Source of the DNA: Bacteroidales bacterium
GTDB lineage: Bacteria > Bacteroidota > Bacteroidia > Bacteroidales > UBA10428
Assembly (NCBI GenBank): GCA_016934395.1
Contig: JAFGSZ010000153.1
Coordinates: 1-61,849, forward strand
DNA: 61,849 bases
Reading direction: 5' to 3'
Position numbers and translations under genes: made by a program. The notes beneath the pieces are model-generated. The model was given only the letters and a program-made list of their open reading frames with translations, was not told the DNA's origin and ran no database searches. This document shows, piece after piece, positions 37,489 through 45,302 of the stretch (within the stretch, counting starts at the first letter, position 1; every line of letters begins with the position of its first letter).

Positions 37489-38505
37489 ATGAAGAAAAAG
37501 GAGTTACTAAAAGAAACCATTGAACATATTGATATAACTACCTTTGATGCTACTCCCATCATCAAATCGATGGAAAAAATGTCTTTCACCTCAAGGGATA
37601 CTGCCACTGCAGCCGATTATCTGCTGAAAATGGTAAAAGATAAAGCGTGTACAAATATTCTCACATTGGCAGGAAGCACCAGCGCCGGAGGTTGTATGCA
37701 GGTATATGCCGATATGATAAAATACAATATGATTGATGCCGTGGTAGCCACGGGAGCTTCCATTATCGATATGGATTTTTTCGAAGCTATAGGTTTTAAA
37801 CATTATAAAGGCCGCCAGGATATTTCCGATAACCGTTTACGTGAATTCTATATCGACCGAATATATGATACTTTTATTGATGAAGACGACCTTCAATTGT
37901 GCGACAGCGCCATTAAAAAAGTAGCCGATTCGATGAAACCCGGTGTATATTCTTCCAGGGAATTTATTGCCGAGCTTGGCAAATACCTTACAAAAAATGC
38001 AGTAAAAAAAGATTCACTGGTACAATTGGCATATGAACATAATGTTCCTATTTTCTGTCCCGCGTTCTCTGACAGCAGTGCAGGTTTTGGCCTTGTTCGC
38101 CACCAGTGGGAAAATCCGGATAAACATGTTTCTATTGATTCGGTTAAAGATTTCCGTGAACTCACAATGGTGAAGATAGCTGCCAAAACCACCGGCCTGT
38201 TTATGGTTGGCGGGGGTGTGCCTAAAAACTTTGCACAGGATACGGTAGTTTGCGCCGAGATTCTGGGTGAACCTTCTCCTATGCACAAATATGCTGTCCA
38301 AATTACAGTAGCCGATCCGAGAGACGGCGCCTGTTCTTCTTCAACTCTTCAGGAAGCTTCCTCATGGGGTAAAGTGGATACACATTTCGAGCAAATGGTA
38401 TATGCAGAAGCAACCAGCGTGTTACCCCTTATTGTAAGTTATGTATATCATACCCAAGCCTGGAAAAAAAGGGAACGCCACGAATGGAGCAAATTATTTG
38501 AATAA
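37489..38505 (+). CDS. Deoxyhypusine-synthase-like enzyme, possible homospermidine synthase
   Basis: The 338-residue protein has the DHS fold: a glycine-rich NAD segment LAGSTSAGG (60-68), a central GGGVPKN (241-247) and the lysine in SSWGKV (Lys295), which corresponds to the lysine that forms the covalent imine in human DHS. The catalytic His that follows GGGxxK in the human enzyme is replaced here by Asn247. Bacteria have no eIF5A, so it cannot make hypusine; bacterial relatives use putrescine or agmatine-type amines to make homospermidine or related products with NAD. Its place after an arginine decarboxylase gene supports polyamine work. The precise reaction is inference. Confidence 0.88.
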   Translation: MKKKELLKETIEHIDITTFDATPIIKSMEKMSFTSRDTATAADYLLKMVKDKACTNILTLAGSTSAGGCMQVYADMIKYNMIDAVVATGASIIDMDFFEAIGFKHYKGRQDISDNRLREFYIDRIYDTFIDEDDLQLCDSAIKKVADSMKPGVYSSREFIAELGKYLTKNAVKKDSLVQLAYEHNVPIFCPAFSDSSAGFGLVRHQWENPDKHVSIDSVKDFRELTMVKIAAKTTGLFMVGGGVPKNFAQDTVVCAEILGEPSPMHKYAVQITVADPRDGACSSSTLQEASSWGKVDTHFEQMVYAEATSVLPLIVSYVYHTQAWKKRERHEWSKLFE

Positions 38506-38570
38506 CCAAAAAAGCAGGATTTTTATCTGCCATTTTATTTTAAATTTTACGTTAAACCTGTTTGCTGAAC

Positions 38571-40091
38571 ATGGGAACCGAAGCTACTATTGAATTAAGA
38601 AACCTGCAATTCAAAGATTACCTTGGGCTTAAATCAGCCATGAAGGAAGCCTATGCGCAAATTGGAGGAACTTACTGGAAAGAAGATGCCATTCAAAAGC
38701 TTCTTAATTTTTTTCCCGAAGGACAATTATGTATTTTACTCAATGGCCAGGTTGTTGGCAGTGCATTATCAATAATTGTCAACTATCAAAAATATGGCGA
38801 CAACCATACTTATAAGCAGATTACAGGCAACTATGAATTTGACACGCACGATCCGGCGGGTGATGTACTATATGGCATTGAAGTGTTTGTACATCCAAAA
38901 TACAGGGGCATGCGCCTTGCCCGTCGACTGTACGATGCACGCAAGGAGCTTTGTGAAAACCTGAACCTGAAAGGGATCATGGCAGGCGGCAGAATTCCGA
39001 ATTATAAAGATTACTCCGAAACACTTTCTCCGCGCCAGTACATTGATAAAGTGCGCTTAAAAGAAATTTATGATCCTACCCTTTCCTTCCAGTTTTCAAA
39101 CGATTTTCACGTTAAAAAAATATTAAAAAACTATCTGCCCGGCGATACCGAATCGATGGAATATGCCACCCTTCTGGAATGGAATAATATTTACTATCAG
39201 GAAAAAGAAAATCTTATAAATGCTCAAAAAACAGTTGTGCGCATGGGCATTGTTCAATGGCAGATGAGATTGTTTAGTTCTTTTGATGCCCTGGTGGAGC
39301 AAATTGAATATTTTGTGGATGCCGTAAGTGATTACAAATCGGACTTTATTCTTTTCCCCGAATTTTTTAATGCTCCGCTTATGGCCACTTACAACCACCT
39401 GGGAGAAGCAAAGGCTATAAGAGAGCTGGCAAATTTTACGGAACCCCTGCGGAAAAAATTCCAGGAATTTGCCGTATCCTATAATGTGAATATTATTACA
39501 GGCAGTATGCCTTTGGTTAAGGATAATGATTTATTAAATGTATCCTTTATTTGCAGGCGCGATGGTACCTGGGATTCATATTGTAAAATTCACCCCACTC
39601 CTTCTGAAAAAAGCGCCTGGGGCATGACCGGAGGCCGGGAAATCAAAACTTTTGACACCGATTGTGGAAGAATTGGCATCCTGATTTGTTACGATATAGA
39701 ATTTCCTGAACTGGCCCGCTTATATTCCAAAGATGGGGTTCAAATACTTTTTGTCCCTTTTTTAACAGACACACAAAACGGTTATTACCGGGTGCGACGC
39801 TGTGCACAGGCACGGGCTATTGAAAACGAATGTTACGTGGCTATAGCCGGATGCGTGGGCAACCTGCCCAGGGTAAATAATATGGATATACAGTATGCCC
39901 AGTCGGCAATATTTACACCTTCTGATTTTCCCTTTCCTACTAATGCTGTTAAAGCCGAAGCCACACCCAATACCGAAATGACACTTATTGCCGATCTCGA
40001 CCTGTCTCTTCTCAAGGAACTGCACGAACATGGAAGTGTGCATACCCTTAAAGATCTCAGAGATGATTTGTATGATATTATTATCAAGTAA
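38571..40091 (+). CDS. GNAT-nitrilase fusion (YhcX-like carbon-nitrogen hydrolase)
   Basis: I start at ATG 38571 (MGTEATIELR), giving 506 residues. Residues 1-215 form a GNAT acetyltransferase with the GIEVFVHPKYRGMRLARRLYD binding region. Residues about 222-500 are a nitrilase-fold hydrolase with the triad Glu264 (FPEFF), Lys339 (CKIHP) and Cys373 (ICYDIEFPE). Fusions of this order and size resemble Bacillus YhcX. The nitrilase half is closest in pattern to aliphatic amide or N-carbamoylputrescine-type hydrolases. It lies 65 bp after the DHS-like gene and is probably co-transcribed, suggesting it acts on an agmatine- or carbamoylputrescine-derived compound, perhaps with acetylation coupled to hydrolysis. 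Substrate unproven. Confidence 0.9.
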   Translation: MGTEATIELRNLQFKDYLGLKSAMKEAYAQIGGTYWKEDAIQKLLNFFPEGQLCILLNGQVVGSALSIIVNYQKYGDNHTYKQITGNYEFDTHDPAGDVLYGIEVFVHPKYRGMRLARRLYDARKELCENLNLKGIMAGGRIPNYKDYSETLSPRQYIDKVRLKEIYDPTLSFQFSNDFHVKKILKNYLPGDTESMEYATLLEWNNIYYQEKENLINAQKTVVRMGIVQWQMRLFSSFDALVEQIEYFVDAVSDYKSDFILFPEFFNAPLMATYNHLGEAKAIRELANFTEPLRKKFQEFAVSYNVNIITGSMPLVKDNDLLNVSFICRRDGTWDSYCKIHPTPSEKSAWGMTGGREIKTFDTDCGRIGILICYDIEFPELARLYSKDGVQILFVPFLTDTQNGYYRVRRCAQARAIENECYVAIAGCVGNLPRVNNMDIQYAQSAIFTPSDFPFPTNAVKAEATPNTEMTLIADLDLSLLKELHEHGSVHTLKDLRDDLYDIIIK

Positions 40092-40206
40092 TCCGAAACA
40101 TAAAAACATCCTTACTTTCCTAAATAATTTTACTTAAAAAAGGTGACTTTTTGTAAATCCACAGTCACAATAATGTAAAAAGTTAAGAAAAGTCTGATTC
40201 TGATTT

Positions 40207-41118
40207 ATGGGTAAAAATAAAATATTAGTCGCTTTAGATTTTAAGACGCAATCAATACCATCATTGATATTTGCCGCCGGTTTGGCCCGTTTAATTAACG
40301 GAAAGCTTACCTGCCTTTATGTTATTGAAGAACCGGGATATGTTACCAATATGGTATTATCTGATGATTTGAAAATAAAAATAAGACGTGAAGCCGAAAA
40401 AAAACTTGCCCAGGTAGTGCACGAAAATCTGTCCACTTACGACATTCCATTTGAAATTATTGTCGGTAAAGGTAAAGTGTATAACAAGATAATTGAGACT
40501 GCAGCGAGCATAAACGCGCAGTTTATTGTTATGGGCAAACACGAAGCTTCAGGTTTTAAAATGAATTATGCAGGTACCAATACCCTGCATATTATTGGTG
40601 AATCAAAAATCCCTGTAATTACGGTGAATTATCCTTCGGAGGTGCATTCCGGTCCGCATATTGCCCTGGCTCTTGATCTTGAAGCCCCGGTAAAAGAAAA
40701 AGTGGCAAAAACGATAGAAACTGCCCGTTTGTTACAAGCCAATGTTAGTGTGATATCTGTACTTCGATCTGATTGGCAGCACCTGGAGAATAAATTTAAC
40801 CGCCGATTGTCTGAGGTTCAGAAAATCTTTGAAAAATATAATATTAGCTGCTCAACAAAACTTCTTAAAGAAAATAAAGAGAATATTGCAAAAGAAATTG
40901 TATTGTATGCCCAACATTTAAATTGTGACCTTATAATGCTGATGACTCAGCAGGAACTGGATATTCACGATTATTATGTAGGCGAAACTGCTTTGGAGAT
41001 TATACACCGCTCCCAATTGCCGGTGTTAAGCATTATACCCCATCCCGATATTCGGGATCAGATTTCCGATACAACACTGGAATCGCTAATCGATCCAATA
41101 GGCGTTCTTGAGGTATAA
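40207..41118 (+). CDS. Universal stress protein with two UspA domains
   Basis: The 303-residue protein contains two tandem Usp domains (about 4-145 and 150-290). The first begins KILVALDFKTQSIPSL and ends in VMGKHEASGFKMNYAGTNTLHIIGESKIPVITV, where an ATP-binding type G-x-x-x-x motif is partly altered. The second ends with GETALEIIHRSQLPVLSI. Such tandem proteins act in the cytosol during stress or in growth arrest and may bind ATP or AMP. It has its own upstream space of 115 bp and no obvious operon partner. Confidence 0.92.
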   Translation: MGKNKILVALDFKTQSIPSLIFAAGLARLINGKLTCLYVIEEPGYVTNMVLSDDLKIKIRREAEKKLAQVVHENLSTYDIPFEIIVGKGKVYNKIIETAASINAQFIVMGKHEASGFKMNYAGTNTLHIIGESKIPVITVNYPSEVHSGPHIALALDLEAPVKEKVAKTIETARLLQANVSVISVLRSDWQHLENKFNRRLSEVQKIFEKYNISCSTKLLKENKENIAKEIVLYAQHLNCDLIMLMTQQELDIHDYYVGETALEIIHRSQLPVLSIIPHPDIRDQISDTTLESLIDPIGVLEV

Positions 41119-41205
41119 TTTTTTAAATTTTTTTGAGCAGAATAAAAATTATTGTATTGTGTTCCCTTTGTAAACTTTTCCGTCTATAATGGTAAATAAG
41201 CTGTT

Positions 41206-42165
41206 ATGATTATTAATATTCTTTTGCTTATTACCGGTTTTGCCCTGGTAATCAAAGGCGCCGATTTTCTGGTAGACGGCGCCTCATCCCTGGCAAAAAG
41301 ATTTAAGGTATCGGAACTGGCCATCGGACTTACGGTTGTTGCCTTTGGGACTTCAGCACCCGAGCTTGTAGTAAATGTTATTGCATCGTATCAGCACCAC
41401 GATGAAGTGGTGTTCGGCAATATTATTGGAAGCAATATTTTTAACCTGCTGATGATACTGGGCATTTCGGGAATTATATATCCCATTGTTGTGCAGGTAA
41501 AAACCGTGTGGAAAGAAATTCCATTTTCTTTGGCTGCGGCATTAATTCTTCTGGTGTTGGTAAACGACTCGATTTTTTTCAGCAACAAAAGTAATCTGCT
41601 TCAGCGAACTGATGGAATAATATTACTGGTATTCTTTCTGGCCTTCCTGGTTTATGTTTTTTACAATATGAAGGAGGAACCACTGCAAAACCTTAATGAT
41701 ATAAAGGTAATGTCTGGCCTGCGTACAACTATCTATATACTGCTCGGGCTGGCCGGGCTGATATTTGGCGGCCGGATGGTGGTGACCTATGCCGTTAAAA
41801 TTGCAACATTATTATCGGTAAGTGAAAAATTAATCGGCCTAACCATAGTTTCGGTGGGTACCTCCCTTCCGGAACTCGCTACCTCGGCTGTGGCGGCTTA
41901 CAAAAAAAGAAGCGACCTTGCCATGGGTAACATAATAGGTTCAAACATATTTAACATTTTCCTGATTCTTGGTGTAAGTGCACTGATATCCCCGGTAAAA
42001 TTTAATACCGTATTAAATACCGATATTTATGTATTAATTTTATCCACATTGTTTTTGTTTCTGGCTATGTTTACCGGAGTGCGGAAAAAACTCGATCGCT
42101 GGGAAGCTGCCCTGATGTTGCTTTTTTTTATCGGCTATCTGAGTTTTTTAATCTGGAGAAAATAA
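41206..42165 (+). CDS. Sodium/calcium exchanger family protein (YrbG-like)
   Basis: The 319-residue protein has about 10 hydrophobic helices and the two inverted alpha-repeats of the CaCA family: GTSAPELVVNVIAS with GNIIGSNIFNL in the first half, and GTSLPELATSAVAAYK with GNIIGSNIFNI in the second. These hold the ion-binding Glu residues (in PEL) and Asn/Ser residues. It exchanges Na+ (or H+) for Ca2+ across the inner membrane; the preferred ion pair cannot be told. The gene is separate, 87 bp after the stress protein and 39 bp before the DUF1801 gene. Confidence 0.92.
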   Translation: MIINILLLITGFALVIKGADFLVDGASSLAKRFKVSELAIGLTVVAFGTSAPELVVNVIASYQHHDEVVFGNIIGSNIFNLLMILGISGIIYPIVVQVKTVWKEIPFSLAAALILLVLVNDSIFFSNKSNLLQRTDGIILLVFFLAFLVYVFYNMKEEPLQNLNDIKVMSGLRTTIYILLGLAGLIFGGRMVVTYAVKIATLLSVSEKLIGLTIVSVGTSLPELATSAVAAYKKRSDLAMGNIIGSNIFNIFLILGVSALISPVKFNTVLNTDIYVLILSTLFLFLAMFTGVRKKLDRWEAALMLLFFIGYLSFLIWRK

Positions 42166-42204
42166 TCGGTATTTTTTTTAAGGAAAAGGCAACCCCGTGA
42201 AAAA

Positions 42205-42579
42205 ATGAATACTTCATTTAAAAACACAGACGACTATATTAAAAGTTTTCCCAAAGAAACTCAAAACCTACTGAAGGAAATCCGGTCGATTATAAAAAAA
42301 TCAGCGCCTGAAGCAGATGAAGGTATCAGTTACAACATGCCGGCTTATAAATTACAAGGCAGGCCGCTGGTATATTTTGCTGCCTTTAAAAACCACATCG
42401 GATTTTATGCCACACCTTCCGGACACACAGAATTTGCCGGGGAACTTTCAAATTATAAACAGGGAAAAGGCTCTGTGCAGTTTCCACTGGACAAACCATT
42501 GCCTCTTGATCTGATTACATTGATAGTAAAATTCAGGGTTGAAGAAATTAAAGGAAATGTAAAACCTGTAAGAAAGTAA
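42205..42579 (+). CDS. DUF1801-type small protein (YdhG-like)
   Basis: The 124-residue protein matches the DUF1801/YdhG-like family: TDDYIKSFPKETQNLLKEIRSIIKK, then SAPEADEGISYNMPAYK and VYFAAFKNHIGFYATPSG, and a final FPLDKPLPLDLITLIVKFRVEEI. These proteins have a frataxin-like fold and are sometimes called iron chaperones, but that role is poorly established. The gene is complete and follows the exchanger gene closely. Confidence 0.85.
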   Translation: MNTSFKNTDDYIKSFPKETQNLLKEIRSIIKKSAPEADEGISYNMPAYKLQGRPLVYFAAFKNHIGFYATPSGHTEFAGELSNYKQGKGSVQFPLDKPLPLDLITLIVKFRVEEIKGNVKPVRK

Positions 42580-42599
42580 GCATTATATCAAAAAAAAAA

Positions 42600-42749
42600 A
42601 TTGCTGAAGACTTCTTGCGACTTTTTTCAGAAGGAAAATCGCGTGAAGCATTTAACTTATATACTTCAAAAAACTTCAAACACTTCAATGCTTATTTTAA
42701 GGGTGATGCAGAAACATTAATTACTGCAATGGCTGAATCTGCATCCTGA
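42600..42749 (+). pseudogene. Remnant of a nuclear-transport-factor-2/SnoaL-like gene
   Basis: One frame reads IAEDFLRLFSEGKSREAF, NLYTSKNFKHFNAYF, KGDAETLITAMAESAS and then a TGA stop at 42747-42749. This is the N-terminal helix and first core of an NTF2-like protein (typically 110-140 residues). It lacks a start codon before the A-run at 42590-42600, and the C-terminal two thirds are missing. The poly-A run may mark a frameshift or the break. It is best explained as a pseudogene left by deletion. Confidence 0.7.
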
Positions 42750-42792
42750 AAAAGAATTTAGCCATAAACCAAATCCCGGTCTATACTCATCT

Positions 42793-42811
42793 CCCCTCCT
42801 GCCAGGAGGGG
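42793..42811. repeat. Palindromic C/G-rich intergenic repeat
   Basis: CCCCTCCT-GCC-AGGAGGGG is an 8-bp perfect inverted repeat followed by cttggggaggttgg. Short sequences of this kind are scattered between genes in many Bacteroidota genomes. Copy number in this genome cannot be judged here. Confidence 0.65.
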
Positions 42812-43176
42812 CTTGGGGAGGTTGGAAATATGCAGGAATTTTAATTTTTAAGTTCCTCATTTAATTTTAGGTTTCACTTCCCAAACGAATTTCCCCTTCC
42901 AATAGCACAGGCCTGAGTAATGGGGAAAAATATAAAACCTTAATACGTTTTAATCTTCTGCAAATACAAACATAAAATCTTGATAATACGCACCACTTTT
43001 TTTACATTTAGCGAAAATTCAGGATTAACCTTCAGTATGTAATTGGAATAATTATTTAAAAAATAAATAAAAGGAAATAAACTGTTATAAAACAGAGATC
43101 TCCTTACTACTTATAGACTAAAATATTTAGAGCTAGGTATTAAAATTACTATTGTTAGACTTAAAACAAAACAACT

Positions 43177-43809
43177 ATGATAGGAATAAAGGATTTTGGA
43201 TTATTTATTGCATTATCCTGGATATTAATTATAACTCCTGGACCTGACTTTATTTATGTGTTAACAAGAGGAATATCGAATGGTAAAAAAGCCGGATTGA
43301 TATCTGCCTTTGGCGTAACTTTAGGCATATTTGTGCATACAATTTTTGCAGCTCTGGGATTATCAATTATACTGAAAACATCCGCAATTGCATTTATGAT
43401 TGTTAAATTTTTTGGCGCAGGGTATTTAATTTATTATGGAATAAAAACAATAATGGATAATAAAGAATTGAAAATAAATAATACCGGAATTATAAAAAGC
43501 AATAAAATTTTTACACAAGGTTTTCTTTCGAATGTATTTAATCCCAAAGTAGCTTTGTTCTTTATTGCTTTTCTTCCTCAGTTTGTTAATTCTGGTAAAC
43601 ACGAAAGTACAGCTATCCAGTTTTTAATTCTTGGGGTTGTTTTCGCAGTTTTTACGATAATATTTCTTTCCGCGCTTGGATATTTCTCGGGTTGGATCGG
43701 GCAGTATCTTACAGGAAAAAATAACCTGTTTTCCAAAAGACTAAAAAGTATGTCCGGGTTTATTTTAATATTTCTTGGAATTCGTCTGGCATTAATACGG
43801 CAAAAATAA
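43177..43809 (+). CDS. LysE/RhtB-family amino acid exporter
   Basis: The 210-residue protein has the six-helix LysE fold. It begins with FGLFIALSWILIITPGPDFIYVLTRGISNGKKAG, where PGPD is the family signature, and has GFLSNVFNPKVALFFIAFLPQFV, the conserved NPK motif. It exports amino acids or small polar compounds across the inner membrane. The stop is only 7 bp from the start of the ATP-grasp gene, so the two are one unit, suggesting that the exporter removes the ATP-grasp product or a related metabolite. Confidence 0.92.
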   Translation: MIGIKDFGLFIALSWILIITPGPDFIYVLTRGISNGKKAGLISAFGVTLGIFVHTIFAALGLSIILKTSAIAFMIVKFFGAGYLIYYGIKTIMDNKELKINNTGIIKSNKIFTQGFLSNVFNPKVALFFIAFLPQFVNSGKHESTAIQFLILGVVFAVFTIIFLSALGYFSGWIGQYLTGKNNLFSKRLKSMSGFILIFLGIRLALIRQK

Positions 43810-43816
43810 AAACCGG

Positions 43817-44983
43817 ATGTTTCTTATCGACAAACCCTTTATTTCAGACTTTCTGATAAACACAATACGAGACAATAACTACCAGGTTGTTTCAACGAAA
43901 GAGGCCAAAGAATTAATTTCAGATAACTCATTAAACTGGATATCTGAAGAAAAAGCTATCAGCATATTTGAAAAAGATTCAAACACTCCTGTATATACAA
44001 ATTCTGAAAATGCCATTGCCTGGATGGTAAAAAATCCTGTGTTTTCAAAACTCCTACATCAGGTTCAGCTATTTAAAGATAAGGCCAGATTCAGGGAACT
44101 TATAAAAAGCTCATTTCCTGGTTTTTTGTTCAGAACTGTAAAACTGGAAGATATCCAACGCTTAAGCCTTGAAGGAATACATTTCCCTTTTGTAATAAAA
44201 CCTTCTGTAGGGTTCTTTAGTTTAGGGGTTTTTATTGTCCACAATACAATGGAATGGAATACTGTAAAAAATGAGTTGAACGCTGAATCCTTGCAAAATA
44301 TATATCCTGAAGAAGTATTGAATACCTCAACCTTTATTATTGAAGAGTATATAAAAGGAGAAGAGTATGCAGTGGATTGTTATTTTAATAAAGCAGGCGA
44401 AGCAGTGATATTAAATATTCTCCACCATAATTTCTCTTCCGGGAAAGACACCAGCGACAGGGTGTATTCCACATCAAAAGATATTATACTGAAATATAAA
44501 AACAGTATTGAGGAATTTTTAGGGGGTATAGGAAATAAAAGCGGATTAAAAAATTTTCCGGCACATGTTGAAATCAGGATAGACGGATCAGGAAGCATAC
44601 ATCCTATAGAGGTAAATCCTTTGAGGTATGGAGGATGGTGCACTACCGGTGATTTGTCGTGGTATGCCTATGGGATTAATTCGTATGAATATTTTATAAA
44701 TAATCAGAAACCGGATTGGGAACAGGTTTTTAAAAACAGGAGCGACAACATATTCAGCATCATTGTGCTCAATAATAATTCCGGTTATCCCTCTTCAGAA
44801 ATCAAACATTTTGATTATGACCTGCTGGCTTCGGATTTTGAAAATCCCATAATTATAAGAAAATTAGACATAAAAAAATACCCGGTTTTTGGCTTTGTAT
44901 TTTCAGAAACAAGCCCCGATAATCAGAAGGAACTGGATAATATCCTGATTTCTGATTTAAAAAGATATATTCATACAGAATAG
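43817..44983 (+). CDS. ATP-grasp ligase paired with a LysE exporter
   Basis: The 388-residue protein has an ATP-grasp catalytic region: IKPSVGFFSLGVFIVHNTMEW for the nucleotide-binding lobe (FVIKPSVG near 113-120), FIIEEYIKGEEYAVDCYF near 175-192 and HVEIRIDGSGSIHPIEVNPLRYGG near 247-271, where Glu and Asn of the Mg site are intact. The first 90 residues form a preATP-grasp-like domain without a known name. The family joins carboxylates to amines using ATP, as in L-amino acid ligases. Linkage to the LysE-type exporter suggests it makes a dipeptide or modified amino acid that is secreted; the substrates are not known. Confidence 0.85.
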   Translation: MFLIDKPFISDFLINTIRDNNYQVVSTKEAKELISDNSLNWISEEKAISIFEKDSNTPVYTNSENAIAWMVKNPVFSKLLHQVQLFKDKARFRELIKSSFPGFLFRTVKLEDIQRLSLEGIHFPFVIKPSVGFFSLGVFIVHNTMEWNTVKNELNAESLQNIYPEEVLNTSTFIIEEYIKGEEYAVDCYFNKAGEAVILNILHHNFSSGKDTSDRVYSTSKDIILKYKNSIEEFLGGIGNKSGLKNFPAHVEIRIDGSGSIHPIEVNPLRYGGWCTTGDLSWYAYGINSYEYFINNQKPDWEQVFKNRSDNIFSIIVLNNNSGYPSSEIKHFDYDLLASDFENPIIIRKLDIKKYPVFGFVFSETSPDNQKELDNILISDLKRYIHTE

Positions 44984-45302
44984 GTAGCCTCCAACCGGCA
45001 TGCACCGGATATATAAATAAATTGTTTCACCCTCCCTTGAAAACCTTGTCACGTTGTTACCTTTGTTAACCTCGTCACCCTGTTAACCTAGTCACCTTTT
45101 TACGTTGTTTACCCTGTGCTATTGTAACCTTGTTTACTTCATCGCGTAACAAATCTCGTTACCTATATTTAAACCCTGCATACATCAATTTTTAATTATT
45201 CCGGAAGGGCCAATCAAGGCCAGGTTTTTTTTGTCCATGAAAATAACCGGAAAAAATTAACTTTGTATATTGCGATTATATAACAAATAAAGATACCTGA
45301 GA
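44984..45302. other. Intergenic region with the first repeat array
   Basis: No gene. Most of it is the degenerate repeat array at 45041-45164. A hairpin-like ggcc...ggcc lies near 45205. Confidence 0.6.
45041..45164. repeat. Degenerate 8-9 bp tandem repeat array (consensus ACCTTGTN)
   Basis: Units such as ACCTTGTC, ACGTTGTT, ACCTTTGTT, AACCTCGTC and ACCCTGTT follow each other at a step of 8-9 bp, with one larger gap near 45100-45130. A similar array lies at 47022-47104, on the other side of the DUF362 gene. Confidence 0.75.

Larger units (their letters stand above)
42580..43176. other. Gene-poor stretch holding a decayed gene and an intergenic repeat
   Basis: Contains an NTF2/SnoaL-like gene fragment (42600-42749), a C/G-rich palindromic repeat (42793-42811), and otherwise AT-rich sequence. 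No other reading frame looks real. Confidence 0.6.
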
